Source of the DNA: VRUE01 sp963702175
GTDB taxonomy: Bacteria; Actinomycetota; Thermoleophilia; Solirubrobacterales; 70-9
Length of the DNA: 64,000 nucleotides
Reading direction: 5' to 3'
Assembly: GCA_963702175.1 (NCBI GenBank)
Contig: OY969721.1
Coordinates: forward strand, 1,798,001-1,862,000
Each line of letters begins with the position of its first letter. Position 1 is the stretch's first letter. The translations under genes and the position numbers were made by a program. Positions 1 through 8,232 of this stretch are shown one piece after another. The notes beneath the pieces are model-generated. The model had not been told where the DNA came from. It saw nothing but the letters and a program-made list of their open reading frames with translations, and made no database searches.

Positions 1-434
1 CCGCTGTCGGGGGCGAAGGCGAACTGCCAGGAGAAGGCGGCGACCACGGTGATGATCCCGTAGGGGATGAGGACGGCGGTGCGAACCACGCCGCGGCCGA
101 AGATCGCCCGGTGCATGACCAGCGCGATCACCATCCCCAGCACCAGCTCGATCGCGACGGTGGTGAGGGTGAGGAAGGCGGTGTTGAAGAGGTCGGTCCA
201 CCAGAGGTCGGAGCTGAGCACCGCGCCATAGTTGTCGAGGCCGACGAAGCCGCCCTCCTCGGGGAAGCGCAGATCGACCTGCTGCAGCGAGAGGACGATC
301 GCGTAGGCGATCGGGTAAGCGGTGACGGCGAGCATCGCGATCACCGCCGGCGCGCAAAGCATCCAGGCAAGGCGCCGCTCTGAGCGGGTGCGCTGGCTGA
401 TCCCCGCCGGCTCTCGCTGGGCGTGCGCCTCCAT
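1..434 (-). CDS. Sugar ABC transporter permease, N-terminal part
   Basis: The reading frame runs from an ATG at 434 off the left edge of the window; about 144 residues are visible. It has a charged cytoplasmic start, a first membrane segment (around residues 23-48, ending in an AYPIAYAIVLSL stretch), a periplasmic part with GLDNYGAVL, and the next membrane segment (FLTLTTVAIELVLGMVIALVM) followed by a loop reading RTAVLIPYGII. This layout is that of MalF/UgpA-type inner-membrane permeases, which form the channel of carbohydrate importers. Its start codon overlaps the stop of the upstream binding-protein gene by one base (TGATG), so the two are co-translated. The substrate cannot be told; trehalose or maltose-type sugars are a guess from the family. 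Confidence 0.85.
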   Translation of the reverse strand, partial: MEAHAQREPAGISQRTRSERRLAWMLCAPAVIAMLAVTAYPIAYAIVLSLQQVDLRFPEEGGFVGLDNYGAVLSSDLWWTDLFNTAFLTLTTVAIELVLGMVIALVMHRAIFGRGVVRTAVLIPYGIITVVAAFSWQFAFAPDS

Positions 435-1711
435 CAGAGCAACCCTTCGCGCTTGACTGCGTCTTCGAGGTTTTCCTTCAGTTCCTCATAGACGGAGGTG
501 GCGTCCTCGGGGTCGATCTTGTCCGGTGGGTGGAGGGTGCGCTGTACCGCGAGCGAGACGTCCTGGTAGGCCGGTGCTGTCGGCCGCGGCCCCGAGCCCT
601 CGATCGATTCCTTGACCAGGCCGGCGAAGCCGGGGTAGGCCTCGGTCACGACTTTGTCGGTGTAGAGGTCGGAGCGGGAGGGGGGCAGCCCGTCGAGTTC
701 GACCGCGGTGAGCTGACTCTGCTGCCCGGCGAGGCAGGCCGTCGCGTCGAAGGCAATGTCCTTGTTCTCCGAGAAGGAACTGACCGCGAGGTTGAAGCCG
801 CCCAGCGGCGGCCGGCTCGGTCGTTCCGCGTCGACCCGCGGGAAGCGGGCGAAGCCCATCACTTTGAAGATGTCAGGCGCTTCTTCTTTGGCGCTGGCGT
901 AAGCGAAGGTGTAGTTGGTCATGAAGGCCGAGTCGCCGGCCTCGAAGCCGATGCGGGTGGTGTCCTCGTTGGAGGTCGAGAGGTTGGCGGGCGCGGCGCT
1001 CGAGTTGGCGAGGCGGCCCATCACCTCGAGTGCCTTGGTGGTCGGCCCCTCGGCCAGCTCGACGGCTTCGGGCGCGGAGAGGAGTTGCGTGCCGGCGCTC
1101 TCGATCAGCGCGTTGGCCCAGACCGTGAAGCCCTCGTAGCGGTTGGACTGCACCTGGATCGTGCCGGCGTTGTCGGGCCCCAGCCGTTCGGCCTGGTCGA
1201 TCATCTCGTCCCAGGTGGTCGGTGGCTGTTTGACCAGGTCCTTGCGGTACCAGAGCAGCTGGGTGTTGGTGTTGAACGGGGCCGCGTAGAGGTCGCCCTC
1301 GAAGGAGGCGGTTTCGATCACGTTGGGAAAGACCTGGTCGGTGACCTCTTTGGCCATCGCCCCTTTCCACTGTTCGACCCAGCCTGCGTTGGCGAACTCG
1401 CCGGTCCAGATCACGTCCATGCCGACGATGTCGATCGAGCTGTCCTCGGCGCCGAGGCGGCGGACCAACTGTTCGCGCTGCTGGCTCGCGTCGGTCGGCA
1501 GGAATTCCGGCTCGACCGTGTAGCGCCCGCCCGATTCTTTCGAGCAGCGCGCCGCCACTTCCTCGATCGTCCCGCCGGGCTGGATTGCCACGAACCAGGT
1601 CAGCGTGCGACCCGAGCCCGCCGACTCATCGTCGCCGGCGTTGAGCGCTATGACCGCGAGGACCACCACAGCCAGCGTGGCCAGGAGCCCGATCGCAACT
1701 CGTGCCGTCAA
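434..1711 (-). CDS. Extracellular solute-binding protein of a sugar ABC transporter
   Basis: A 425-residue family 1 solute-binding protein that would capture a sugar outside the membrane and hand it to the permease encoded just downstream. Residues 5-24 are a hydrophobic signal/anchor; no lipobox cysteine is visible, so it is probably a membrane-tethered or secreted protein and not a lipoprotein. The body has the usual pattern of this family: an SSIDIVGMDVIWTGEFANAGW stretch, the GDLYAAPFNTNTQLLWYRKDL hinge segment and PTTWDEM. The start is a TTG at 1711, chosen because a strong ribosome site (AAGGAGG) lies five to six bases upstream. It is the first gene of the visible transporter operon. 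The ligand is unknown. Confidence 0.85.
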   Translation of the reverse strand: MTARVAIGLLATLAVVVLAVIALNAGDDESAGSGRTLTWFVAIQPGGTIEEVAARCSKESGGRYTVEPEFLPTDASQQREQLVRRLGAEDSSIDIVGMDVIWTGEFANAGWVEQWKGAMAKEVTDQVFPNVIETASFEGDLYAAPFNTNTQLLWYRKDLVKQPPTTWDEMIDQAERLGPDNAGTIQVQSNRYEGFTVWANALIESAGTQLLSAPEAVELAEGPTTKALEVMGRLANSSAAPANLSTSNEDTTRIGFEAGDSAFMTNYTFAYASAKEEAPDIFKVMGFARFPRVDAERPSRPPLGGFNLAVSSFSENKDIAFDATACLAGQQSQLTAVELDGLPPSRSDLYTDKVVTEAYPGFAGLVKESIEGSGPRPTAPAYQDVSLAVQRTLHPPDKIDPEDATSVYEELKENLEDAVKREGLL

Positions 1712-1779
1712 TTGCTCCTCCTTCGCCCACCCGCCCGCGAGGGTTACGGGTGCAACGAAGAAGGTGCCCGGATTAGGCG

Positions 1780-1796
1780 GCGTTCAAACAGAACGC
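1780..1796. promoter_or_regulatory. Small inverted repeat upstream of the sugar transporter
   Basis: GCGTTC, five bases, GAACGC: a perfect 6-bp inverted repeat about 70 bp upstream of the binding-protein start. Its size and place fit an operator for a sugar-responsive (LacI-like) repressor, but no regulator gene is in view and this is only a suggestion. Confidence 0.3.
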
Positions 1797-1803
1797 GATG
1801 GCG

Positions 1804-1849
1804 CGCATCCGACATTGACCCACTTCAGGTGTGGTCAATGTCGGATGCG
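1804..1849. repeat. Family A palindrome, copy A1 (46 bp)
   Basis: CGCATCCGACATTGACC and its reverse complement flank a short loop containing TTCAGGTGT. The arms are perfect over 17 bp. It begins two bases after the purL stop codon, so it may end purL transcription on the minus strand and insulate the transporter genes that follow. It shares length and the core CCGACATTGACC with copies at 18673 and 30288. There is no U-tract, so it is not a textbook terminator. Confidence 0.75.
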
Positions 1850-1851
1850 GC

Positions 1852-4038
1852 TCAGTCGAGCTGCGAGGGAAGCGAGCACCAGGCGCTCGCGGCGTCGTCG
1901 AGGCTGATGACGAGGCTGTGATCACCGGCGGTGATCTCGATGTCCTCGCCTCTAGCCTCACCGACGATCAGAACTTTGACGCCGGCCGCGAGCGACTCGA
2001 GCGCCTCGCGGTCGCCGCTGAGCAGGAAGCCGCCCGAGCCTTCCCCGAAAAGGGCATCCTCGGGGGTGAGGCCGCGGTCGAGTAGGGGGAAAAGGTCGAC
2101 TTTGCAGCCGAGGCCGCCGGCGATTACCGACTCGGCGAGGGCGCAGGCGAGGCCGCCGTCGCTGACGTCGTGGGCGGAGGAGAGCTTGCCGGCGCGGACC
2201 GCCTCGCGGACCGCCTCGCAGGCGGCGGCGACGGCAGTCACATCGGATCGGGGGAGGCCCATCGTCAGCTCGCCGCGCTGCTTGGCCAGCTCCGAGCCGG
2301 CGAGCGATGGAGCGAAGGGGCCGAGCAGGGCGATCGCGTCGCCCTCGCGGGCGAAGGCGCTGCCGCAGGCGCGTCCGGGGTCGGGCAGCTCGCCGACCAT
2401 GCCTACCACCGGCGTCGGGTAGATCGGGCCGTCGGGCCCCTCGTTGTAGAGGGAGACGTTGCCGCCGACGACGGGAACGCCGAGCGCCTCGCAGGCGTCG
2501 GCGAGGCCGCTGACGGCGCGGTCGAGCTGCCAGGCCCCGGCCGGCTTCTCGGGGTTGCCGAAGTTGAGGCAGTTGGTCAGGCCGAGTGGCTCGGCGCCGA
2601 CGCAGGCGAGGTTCTGGGCGCACTCGAGCACCGCCTCGACCGTGCCCGCGTAGGGGTCGCAGGCGACGCGGCGGCCATTGCCGTCGATCGAGACCGCAAT
2701 CGCGTTGCCGGACTCGGGCAGCTGCAGCACGGCGGCGTCGGCCGACTCGGGCCGTCGCACCGTGCGCGAGCCGACCACCGAGTCGTACTGCTCGAAGGCC
2801 CAGCGCTTGGAGGCGATGCTGGGCGAGGAGAGGAGGGCGAGCAGGGTCTCCTCCGCCGAGGCGCCCGGGTCGAGCGTGCGCCGGTTGCCGTAGATCCACT
2901 CCTCCGGCTCGGCCGGGCTGAGGTCGTAGAGCGGGCAGCCGCCGACCAGCGCCTCGACCGGCATCTCGCCGACGACCTCCTCGCCCAGCAGGACCCTGAC
3001 CTGGCCAGTGTCGGTGACGACGCCGATCTCCGCCCCACCGGTCTGCCATTTCTCGCAGACGGCGAGCACCTCGGGCACCCGCGCCGGCTCGACCACCGCC
3101 AGCATCCGCTCCTGCGACTCGGAGACCATGATCTCGAAGGGCTCCATGTCGGCCTCGCGCAGCGGCACCCGGGCCACGTCGATGTCGATGCCTACCCCAC
3201 CCGCCGAGGCCATCTCGCCGGCCGATGACGTGAGGCCCGCGGCGCCGAGGTCCTGCAGCGAAACCAGCAGCCCTTTGCCGAGCAGCTCCAGGCAGCACTC
3301 GAGCACCTTCGACTCCTCGAAGGGGTCGCCGATCTGCACCGTCGGCCGCTTCGCCTCGTCGCCGTCGCCGAGCTCGGCCGAGGCCAGCACCGAGGCGCCG
3401 CCGATCCCGTCGCGCCCGGTCGAGGCCCCCATCAGGACGACGGCGTTGCCGACCCCGGCTGCGGCGGCGCGCACCATCTCCTCCTGCTTCGCCAGCCCAA
3501 CGCACATCGCGTTGACCAGGCAGTTGTGCTCGTAGGGGGCCTCGAAGTAGATCTCGCCGCCGACCGTCGCCACGCCGATCGAGTTGCCGTAGTGGCCAAT
3601 CCCGCGCACGGCGCCGTCGAGCAGGTGGCGCGAGCGGACCGAGTCGAGCTCGCCGAAGCGCAGCGAGTCGAGGATCGCGATCGGCCGCGCGCCGAGCGCG
3701 AAGACGTCGCGAAGGATGCCGCCGACCCCGGTCGCGGCGCCCTGGAAGGGCTCGACCGCGCTCGGGTGGTTGTGCGACTCGACCTTGAAGGCGACCGCGT
3801 AGCCGCTGCCGACGGCGACCGCGCCGGCGTTCTCGCCCGGCCCCATCACCACCCGCTCGCCGTCGGTCGGCAGCCGCCGCAGCAGCTTGCGCGAGTGCTT
3901 GTAGGCGCAGTGCTCAGACCAAAGCAGGCTGAACATCGCCAGCTCGACGTCGTTCGGCTCGCGACCCAGCTTCTCGACGATCAGCTCGAACTCGGAGTCG
4001 GTCAGTCCCAGCTCGCGGTGCTTGGCGGTCTCCAACAT
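1852..4038 (-). CDS. purL: Phosphoribosylformylglycinamidine synthase subunit PurL
   Basis: Synthetase subunit (728 residues) of the three-part PurL/PurQ/PurS enzyme, which turns formylglycinamide ribotide, ATP and glutamine-derived ammonia into formylglycinamidine ribotide, step four of purine synthesis. Length is that of the small, actinobacterial/Bacillus-type PurL. Visible family marks are the N-terminal LTDSEFELI and SEHCAYKHSR, the ATP-site segment SHNHPSAVEPFQGAATGVGG, a second AIRS-like domain with GGNVSLYNEGPDGPIYPTPVVG, and SSAHDVSDGGLACALAESV. The ATG at 4038 overlaps the purQ stop (TGATG), giving tight coupling with purQ. A family A palindrome lies directly after the stop codon. 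Confidence 0.97.
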   Translation of the reverse strand: MLETAKHRELGLTDSEFELIVEKLGREPNDVELAMFSLLWSEHCAYKHSRKLLRRLPTDGERVVMGPGENAGAVAVGSGYAVAFKVESHNHPSAVEPFQGAATGVGGILRDVFALGARPIAILDSLRFGELDSVRSRHLLDGAVRGIGHYGNSIGVATVGGEIYFEAPYEHNCLVNAMCVGLAKQEEMVRAAAAGVGNAVVLMGASTGRDGIGGASVLASAELGDGDEAKRPTVQIGDPFEESKVLECCLELLGKGLLVSLQDLGAAGLTSSAGEMASAGGVGIDIDVARVPLREADMEPFEIMVSESQERMLAVVEPARVPEVLAVCEKWQTGGAEIGVVTDTGQVRVLLGEEVVGEMPVEALVGGCPLYDLSPAEPEEWIYGNRRTLDPGASAEETLLALLSSPSIASKRWAFEQYDSVVGSRTVRRPESADAAVLQLPESGNAIAVSIDGNGRRVACDPYAGTVEAVLECAQNLACVGAEPLGLTNCLNFGNPEKPAGAWQLDRAVSGLADACEALGVPVVGGNVSLYNEGPDGPIYPTPVVGMVGELPDPGRACGSAFAREGDAIALLGPFAPSLAGSELAKQRGELTMGLPRSDVTAVAAACEAVREAVRAGKLSSAHDVSDGGLACALAESVIAGGLGCKVDLFPLLDRGLTPEDALFGEGSGGFLLSGDREALESLAAGVKVLIVGEARGEDIEITAGDHSLVISLDDAASAWCSLPSQLD

Positions 4039-4724
4039 CAGTCGCCGCCGCCTCCGCTGGCGCGTGCGGGGGCGGCTATCAGGGACTCGAAGACGCGCAG
4101 CCCGTCGGTCGAGCCGGTCAGCGGGTCGACGGCGTGCTCGGGATGGGGCATCAGGCCGAGCACGTTGCCCGCCTCGTTCCTCACTCCGGCGATGTTGCGG
4201 GCCGAGCCGTTCGGGTTGTGGCCCGGCGCGTAGCGGTAGGCCACCTGCCCGTCCGCCTCGATCTCGTCGAGCATCTCCTCCGGCGCCCAGTAGCGGCCTT
4301 CGCCGTGCTTGGCCGGGATCGAAAGTCTGATGCCTTTTGGACCCTCTGGTGTGGAAAAGGCATCAGGTTCTTCCTCGATCAGGTCGAGCTGGCGGCAGAC
4401 GAAGCGCAGGTCCTCGTTGCGCAGCAGCGCGCCCGGCAGCAGCCCCGCTTCGCAGAGCACCTGGAAGCCGTTGCAGATCCCCAGCACCGGCCCGCCCCCC
4501 GCGGCGAACTCCGCCACCGCCTCCATCGCCGGCGAGAAGCGGGCGATCGCTCCCGCCCGCAGGTAGTCGCCGTAGGAGAAGCCGCCGGGGACGACGACCG
4601 CGTCGACGCCGCCGAGGTTGCGCTCTTCGTGCCAAATCATCCGCGCCTCGCCGAGCAGCGAGCAGGCATGCAGCGCGTCCCGCTCGTCGCAGGAGCCGGG
4701 GAACTGGACGACGCCCCAGAGCAT
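4038..4724 (-). CDS. purQ: Phosphoribosylformylglycinamidine synthase glutaminase subunit PurQ
   Basis: Class I glutamine amidotransferase (228 residues) that releases ammonia from glutamine for PurL. The catalytic triad is visible: Cys84 in GICNGFQ, His194 and Glu196 in MPHPEH. Usual length for the family. It overlaps purL at its end and purS at its start, both by TGATG. Residues 120-133 (PDAFSTPEGPKGIR) are encoded by a 40-bp near-perfect palindrome (see the repeat at 4327). The segment lies in a variable surface loop between the strand carrying FVCRQLDL and the HGEGRY motif, and by eye-comparison with other PurQ proteins the loop length is normal, so function is probably kept. Confidence 0.96.
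   Translation of the reverse strand: MLWGVVQFPGSCDERDALHACSLLGEARMIWHEERNLGGVDAVVVPGGFSYGDYLRAGAIARFSPAMEAVAEFAAGGGPVLGICNGFQVLCEAGLLPGALLRNEDLRFVCRQLDLIEEEPDAFSTPEGPKGIRLSIPAKHGEGRYWAPEEMLDEIEADGQVAYRYAPGHNPNGSARNIAGVRNEAGNVLGLMPHPEHAVDPLTGSTDGLRVFESLIAAPARASGGGGD
4327..4366. repeat. Palindrome inside purQ, similar in style to family A
   Basis: CTGATGCCTTTT, a 16-base spacer, then AAAAGGCATCAG: perfect 12-bp arms. The spacer holds CTCTGGTGTGG, which matches the loop of the minus-strand reading of family A copy A3 (CTCTGGTGTGG), so it looks like an A-type element with other arms. It is read in frame as part of PurQ. Confidence 0.6.
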
Positions 4725-4957
4725 CAGGGGCCGTCGAGGCTCTCTATCTCGTAGTCCTCGATCAGCGGGTTGGCGAGCAGCTTCTCGCAGAGCTCGGAGA
4801 GGCGCTCTGGGTCCTCGGCCTCGAGCTCGACCATGCGCCCGACCCGCACATGTTCAACTCCGTCGAAGCCGAGCGCCGGCAGCGCCCGCTCGACCGCCTT
4901 GCCTTGGGGATCGAGGATCCCCTCCTTGGGCCGGATCAGCACCCGCGCGCGGGTCAC
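4724..4957 (-). CDS. purS: Phosphoribosylformylglycinamidine synthase subunit PurS
   Basis: Small bridging subunit (77 residues) that holds PurL and PurQ together so that ammonia can be channelled. Typical size and pattern: ARVLIRPKEGILDPQGKAVERALPALGF near the start and a C-terminal LLANPLIEDYEIE. It starts with GTG at 4957, sharing a base with the purC stop codon, and its stop overlaps purQ. Gene order purC-purS-purQ-purL is the common one in Gram-positive and actinobacterial genomes. Confidence 0.95.
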   Translation of the reverse strand: MTRARVLIRPKEGILDPQGKAVERALPALGFDGVEHVRVGRMVELEAEDPERLSELCEKLLANPLIEDYEIESLDGP

Positions 4958-5805
4958 TAGAAGGAGCGCTCCGTGATCCGCTCGTAGGCCTCGACGTACT
5001 TGGCCCGGGTCTGCTCGACCACGTCGGGCGGCAGTTCCGGGGCCGGGGGAGTGTGGTCCCAGCCGGCCTCGTCGGCCCAGTCGCGGACGAACTGCTTGTC
5101 GAAGGACGGCTGCGTGCGGCCGGGCTCGTAGCGGTTGGCCGGCCAGAAGCGCGAGGAGTCCGGGGTCAGCACCTCGTCGGCGAGGACGATCTCGGCACCA
5201 GCGTGGCGCCCCAGCTCGAACTTGGTGTCGGCGAGGATGATGCCGCGCTCCGCCGCGTGCTCGGCACCGCGCGTGTAGACCTCGATCGAGATCCGTCGCA
5301 GCTCCTCCATTAGCGCCGGGTCACCGACGATTTCGGCGGCGCGGTCGAAATCGACGTTCTCGTCGTGGTCGCCGATCTCGGCCTTGGTCGCTGGGGTGAA
5401 GATCGGCTCCGGCAGCTTGTCGGACTCGAGCAGGTTCGGCGGCAGCTCGATCCCGCAGACCGATCCGCTCGCCTTGTATTCCCTCCAGCCCGACCCGGAG
5501 AGATAGCCCCGCACGACGCACTCGACCGGGTACATCTCCAGCTTGCGCACCCGCATCGCCCGTTCGGCGACCTCTTCCGGCACGTCGCTGGAGATGAAGT
5601 GGTTGGGGACGATGTCGGCGGTCAGCTCGAACCAGAATTCCGAGATCCGGTTGAGCACCTTGCCCTTGTCGGGGATCGGCGTCGGCATCACCACGTCGTA
5701 GATCGAGATCCGGTCCGAGGCGACCATCAGCAGGTCGCCCTCCCACTCGTAGATCTCACGGACCTTGCCGGAGGAGTGCAGCTCGAGGTCAGCCACCTGC
5801 GCCAT
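4957..5805 (-). CDS. purC: SAICAR synthase PurC
   Basis: Phosphoribosylaminoimidazole-succinocarboxamide synthase, which joins CAIR and aspartate using ATP. Marks: GKVREIYEWEGDLLMVASDRISIYDVV at the N-terminus (ATP site), VRGYLSGSGW, GIILADTKFELG and DEVLTPDSSRFW, all standard for the long (about 280-300 residue) type. The ATG at 5805 (MAQVADLELH) is preferred; an in-frame GTG at 5823 would add six residues. It heads the purC-purS-purQ-purL unit and is divergent from the P450 gene at 5838, so the 32 bp between them must carry both starts. Confidence 0.95.
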   Translation of the reverse strand: MAQVADLELHSSGKVREIYEWEGDLLMVASDRISIYDVVMPTPIPDKGKVLNRISEFWFELTADIVPNHFISSDVPEEVAERAMRVRKLEMYPVECVVRGYLSGSGWREYKASGSVCGIELPPNLLESDKLPEPIFTPATKAEIGDHDENVDFDRAAEIVGDPALMEELRRISIEVYTRGAEHAAERGIILADTKFELGRHAGAEIVLADEVLTPDSSRFWPANRYEPGRTQPSFDKQFVRDWADEAGWDHTPPAPELPPDVVEQTRAKYVEAYERITERSF

Positions 5806-5837
5806 TAAGTCGATGCTAACCACCGCAGGAGCGGAGC

Positions 5838-7202
5838 ATGGGCGAGGGCAGCTCTGCGATCCTTCGGTACGTGTCGTTGCCCCCGGAACCCAAGAGCTCT
5901 CCCCTGGTGCAGACGCTGCGCTGGGGCCTGCGGCCGCTTCCCTTCATGCAGGAGTGCCGCGAGCGTTACGGGGACAGCTTCAGCGTCAAATTCCTCAGCT
6001 TCGAGCGGCCGATGGTGATGATCTCCGATCCGGTCGCGATCAAGGCCCTGTACACGGAGCGGGCGCACGGCTTGCCGCCCGGCCGCGACATCATCCTCAA
6101 GCCGATCCTCGGCGAGCGTTCGCTGCTCATCCTCGAGGGTGCCGATCATCTCGCCCATCGCAAGCTGATGCTGCCGCCCTTCCATGGCGAGCGGATGCGC
6201 TCTTACGGGCCGGTCCTGGAGGAGATCGTCGACGCCGAGATCGATTCGTGGCCTCTGGGCGAGGAGTTCGCGATCCATCCGCGTATGCAGTCGATCACCC
6301 TGGAGGCGATCCTGCGCGTGGTCTTCGGCGTCGCCGAGGGGCCGCGGCTGGAGCGGCTGCGCGTGGTGCTCACCAACGTGCTGGAGGAGACCGCCTCGCC
6401 CTTCTCCCAGCTGATCGGCCTGGCGACCCGCCGCTTCGGCGGCCGCGGGCCGTGGGGGAAGTTCGAAGCCCAGCTGAACGCGGTCGACGAGCTGCTCTAC
6501 GCCGAGATCGCCGAGCACCGCGCCCGCGGGGACTTCGAGGAGCGCGAGGACATCCTCTCGCTGATGATGCAGGCCCGCTTCGAGGACGGTGGGGAGATGA
6601 GCGACACGGACCTGCGCGACCAGCTGATGACGCTGCTGCTGGCCGGCCACGAGACCACGGCGACCGCGCTCGCCTGGACCTTCGACCTGCTGCTTCGTCA
6701 TCCGGCACAGCTGGCGCGCCTGCGTGAGACGCTCGAGGCGGGGGAGGACGAGTACCTGCGCGCCGTCATCACCGAGTCGCTGCGGCTGCGCCCGGTGGTG
6801 CCGCTGGCGGGGCGCCGCCTCGCCGCGGACCTGGTCGCCGACGGGCTGACCTTGCCGGCGGGCACCGACGTGACGCCGGCGATCTGGCTCGCCCACACCC
6901 GCGCCGACGTCTATCCCGAGCCCTTCGCCTTCAAGCCCGAGCGCTTCCTCGAGGACGGGCCGGACACGTACGCGTGGATCCCCTTCGGCGGCGGCATCCG
7001 CCGCTGCATCGGCGCCGCCTTCGCTGAGTTCGAGATGCGGATCGTGCTGCGCGAGGTCCTCAGCCGCTGCGAGCTGCACAAGGCCAGCCCGGCACCGGAG
7101 AAGATCGGCCGCCGCAACATCACCCTCTCGCCCAAGGACGGCACCCCGGTGATCGTCACCGCGCGCCACCCGGCGCGCGAGCGCGACCTGGTCGCGGCTT
7201 AG
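5838..7202 (+). CDS. Cytochrome P450
   Basis: Haem monooxygenase of 454 residues, soluble (no membrane anchor). The I-helix motif AGHETT is at residues 269-274, the ExxR pair (ESLR) at 313-316, PERF at 367-370 and the haem loop FGGGIRRCIG with the thiolate Cys390. It resembles bacterial P450s of the CYP102/CYP110-like group that act on lipids or terpenoids, but the substrate cannot be read from sequence. No ferredoxin or reductase gene is adjacent, so electrons must come from elsewhere. A ribosome site (AGGAG) sits seven bases before the ATG. It separates purC from the rest of the purine genes and is divergent from purC. Confidence 0.95.
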   Translation: MGEGSSAILRYVSLPPEPKSSPLVQTLRWGLRPLPFMQECRERYGDSFSVKFLSFERPMVMISDPVAIKALYTERAHGLPPGRDIILKPILGERSLLILEGADHLAHRKLMLPPFHGERMRSYGPVLEEIVDAEIDSWPLGEEFAIHPRMQSITLEAILRVVFGVAEGPRLERLRVVLTNVLEETASPFSQLIGLATRRFGGRGPWGKFEAQLNAVDELLYAEIAEHRARGDFEEREDILSLMMQARFEDGGEMSDTDLRDQLMTLLLAGHETTATALAWTFDLLLRHPAQLARLRETLEAGEDEYLRAVITESLRLRPVVPLAGRRLAADLVADGLTLPAGTDVTPAIWLAHTRADVYPEPFAFKPERFLEDGPDTYAWIPFGGGIRRCIGAAFAEFEMRIVLREVLSRCELHKASPAPEKIGRRNITLSPKDGTPVIVTARHPARERDLVAA

Positions 7203-7501
7203 CCCGCGTCGGCGGCGCGCGCCGCCGGGTGCTCCTCCGCCCAGCGCGCGATCGTGCTGGAGCCGGAGATCACCTCGCCGTCGTCGAGGACGAGGATCGG
7301 CACCTCGTTGGTGCCGCTCAGCTTCTTCACCTCGGCCCTGTCGTCGCCGCGGTTGCCCCAGGTCCAGGGCATCAGCCGGTAGCCGCCGACGGTCTTGATC
7401 TCGTACTCGTAGCCGGCGGCGTCGAGCGCCTTGCCCGCCTTCGCGCACGGATGTGCGAATCCCGGCCCGACCTTCTTCTGCCCGCAGGTGTAGAGGACCA
7501 T
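7199..7501 (-). CDS. Glutaredoxin/GST N-terminal-like thioredoxin-fold protein
   Basis: 100 residues, a single thioredoxin-fold unit: MVLYTCGQKK at the start, then a helix, EIKTVGGYRLM, and the cis-proline segment NEVPILVLDDGEVISGSSTIARWAEE, which is the glutathione S-transferase N-terminal pattern. Cys6 is the candidate nucleophile but the second cysteine of a CxxC is missing, so it may be a monothiol or binding protein. The ATG at 7501 fits the fold; a longer upstream frame has no support. Its stop overlaps the P450 stop in a convergent arrangement. Confidence 0.75.
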   Translation of the reverse strand: MVLYTCGQKKVGPGFAHPCAKAGKALDAAGYEYEIKTVGGYRLMPWTWGNRGDDRAEVKKLSGTNEVPILVLDDGEVISGSSTIARWAEEHPAARAADAG

Positions 7502-7542
7502 CGCGCGGCACTCTACTCTGCGTGCGGCTGCTGGGCCAATTG

Positions 7543-7556
7543 CTACGCTTGTAGCA
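7543..7556. promoter_or_regulatory. Inverted repeat before the antitoxin gene
   Basis: GCTAC, four bases, GTAGC directly upstream of the VapB-like coding region. Toxin-antitoxin operons are usually repressed by their own antitoxin at such a site. Function inferred from position only. Confidence 0.35.
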
Positions 7557-7558
7557 CT

Positions 7559-7825
7559 ATCGTAGAAGTAGCGACAAGAGAGCTGCGCAACAACACCGCT
7601 GGCGTGCTGCGGCGCGTGGAGGCGGGGGAGAGCTTTGTGATCACGGTGCGCGGGAAGCCGGTCGCGAATCTCGTCCCGCACGAAGACGACCAACCGCGAT
7701 GGCTCACTCCCTCAGAAGTGGTCGCGATTCGCGAGATCGCAGGTGCCGACCCCACCTTCCGCGCGGATCTCGACAGACTGGCCGGCGAAACTACGGACGA
7801 AGACGGTCTCGACGAGCTGTGGTGA
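7559..7825 (+). CDS. Type II antitoxin, Phd/YefM (VapB) family
   Basis: About 88 residues: VEVATRELRNNTAGVLRRVEAGESFVITVRGKPVANLVP is the standard Phd/YefM DNA-binding fold, followed by an acidic toxin-binding tail ending DEDGLDELW. It should bind and neutralise the PIN toxin encoded next and repress the operon. Oddity: no ATG, GTG or TTG lies in frame at the expected start; the codon before VEVATREL is ATC at 7559, and no alternative exists further upstream before unrelated sequence. Either a rare start codon is used or the 5' end is damaged. The stop overlaps the toxin start (GTGA). Confidence 0.7.
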   Translation: MVEVATRELRNNTAGVLRRVEAGESFVITVRGKPVANLVPHEDDQPRWLTPSEVVAIREIAGADPTFRADLDRLAGETTDEDGLDELW

Positions 7826-8232
7826 AACCCGACCGCGCCCCGGTCGGGCTGATAGACACATCCGTGCTGGTTGCCGTCGAGAAGGGCGGGCCGTTGCGCG
7901 AAGAGGGCTTGCCCGAACGCTCCGCGATCTCGATCGTCACGGTTGCCGAGCTACGTGCGGGTGTGCTTGCGGCGCCGGACATCGAAAGCCGAGACCGTCG
8001 CATTGCCACCCTCGAAGGCGTCCGGGGGGCCACGATCCTGCCAGTCGAAGGCAAAGTGGCTCGTGTCTGGGCTGCGATGCGGGCCTATCTCGCAGCCTCC
8101 GAGCGAAGCGTCAACGTGAACGATCTCTGGATAGCGGCGACAGCGGCCGCCAACGAGTTCCCCGTCGTCACACAGGATCGCGACTACTACGCCCTCAACG
8201 GCGTAATGGGCCTGACCGTAATCCCAATCTAG
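7822..8232 (+). CDS. PIN-domain toxin, VapC family
   Basis: 136-residue ribonuclease toxin. The acidic PIN residues are present: Asp12 (LIDTSVLV), Glu43 (TVAELRAG), Asp101 (NVNDLWIAA) and Asp119 (VTQDRDYYAL). VapC proteins cleave tRNA or rRNA when their antitoxin is lost. GTG at 7822 gives a 4-base overlap with the antitoxin stop; another GTG one codon earlier is possible. The pair sits in the middle of the purine gene cluster, convergent with purB (overlap of 4 bases). Confidence 0.88.
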   Translation: MKPDRAPVGLIDTSVLVAVEKGGPLREEGLPERSAISIVTVAELRAGVLAAPDIESRDRRIATLEGVRGATILPVEGKVARVWAAMRAYLAASERSVNVNDLWIAATAAANEFPVVTQDRDYYALNGVMGLTVIPI

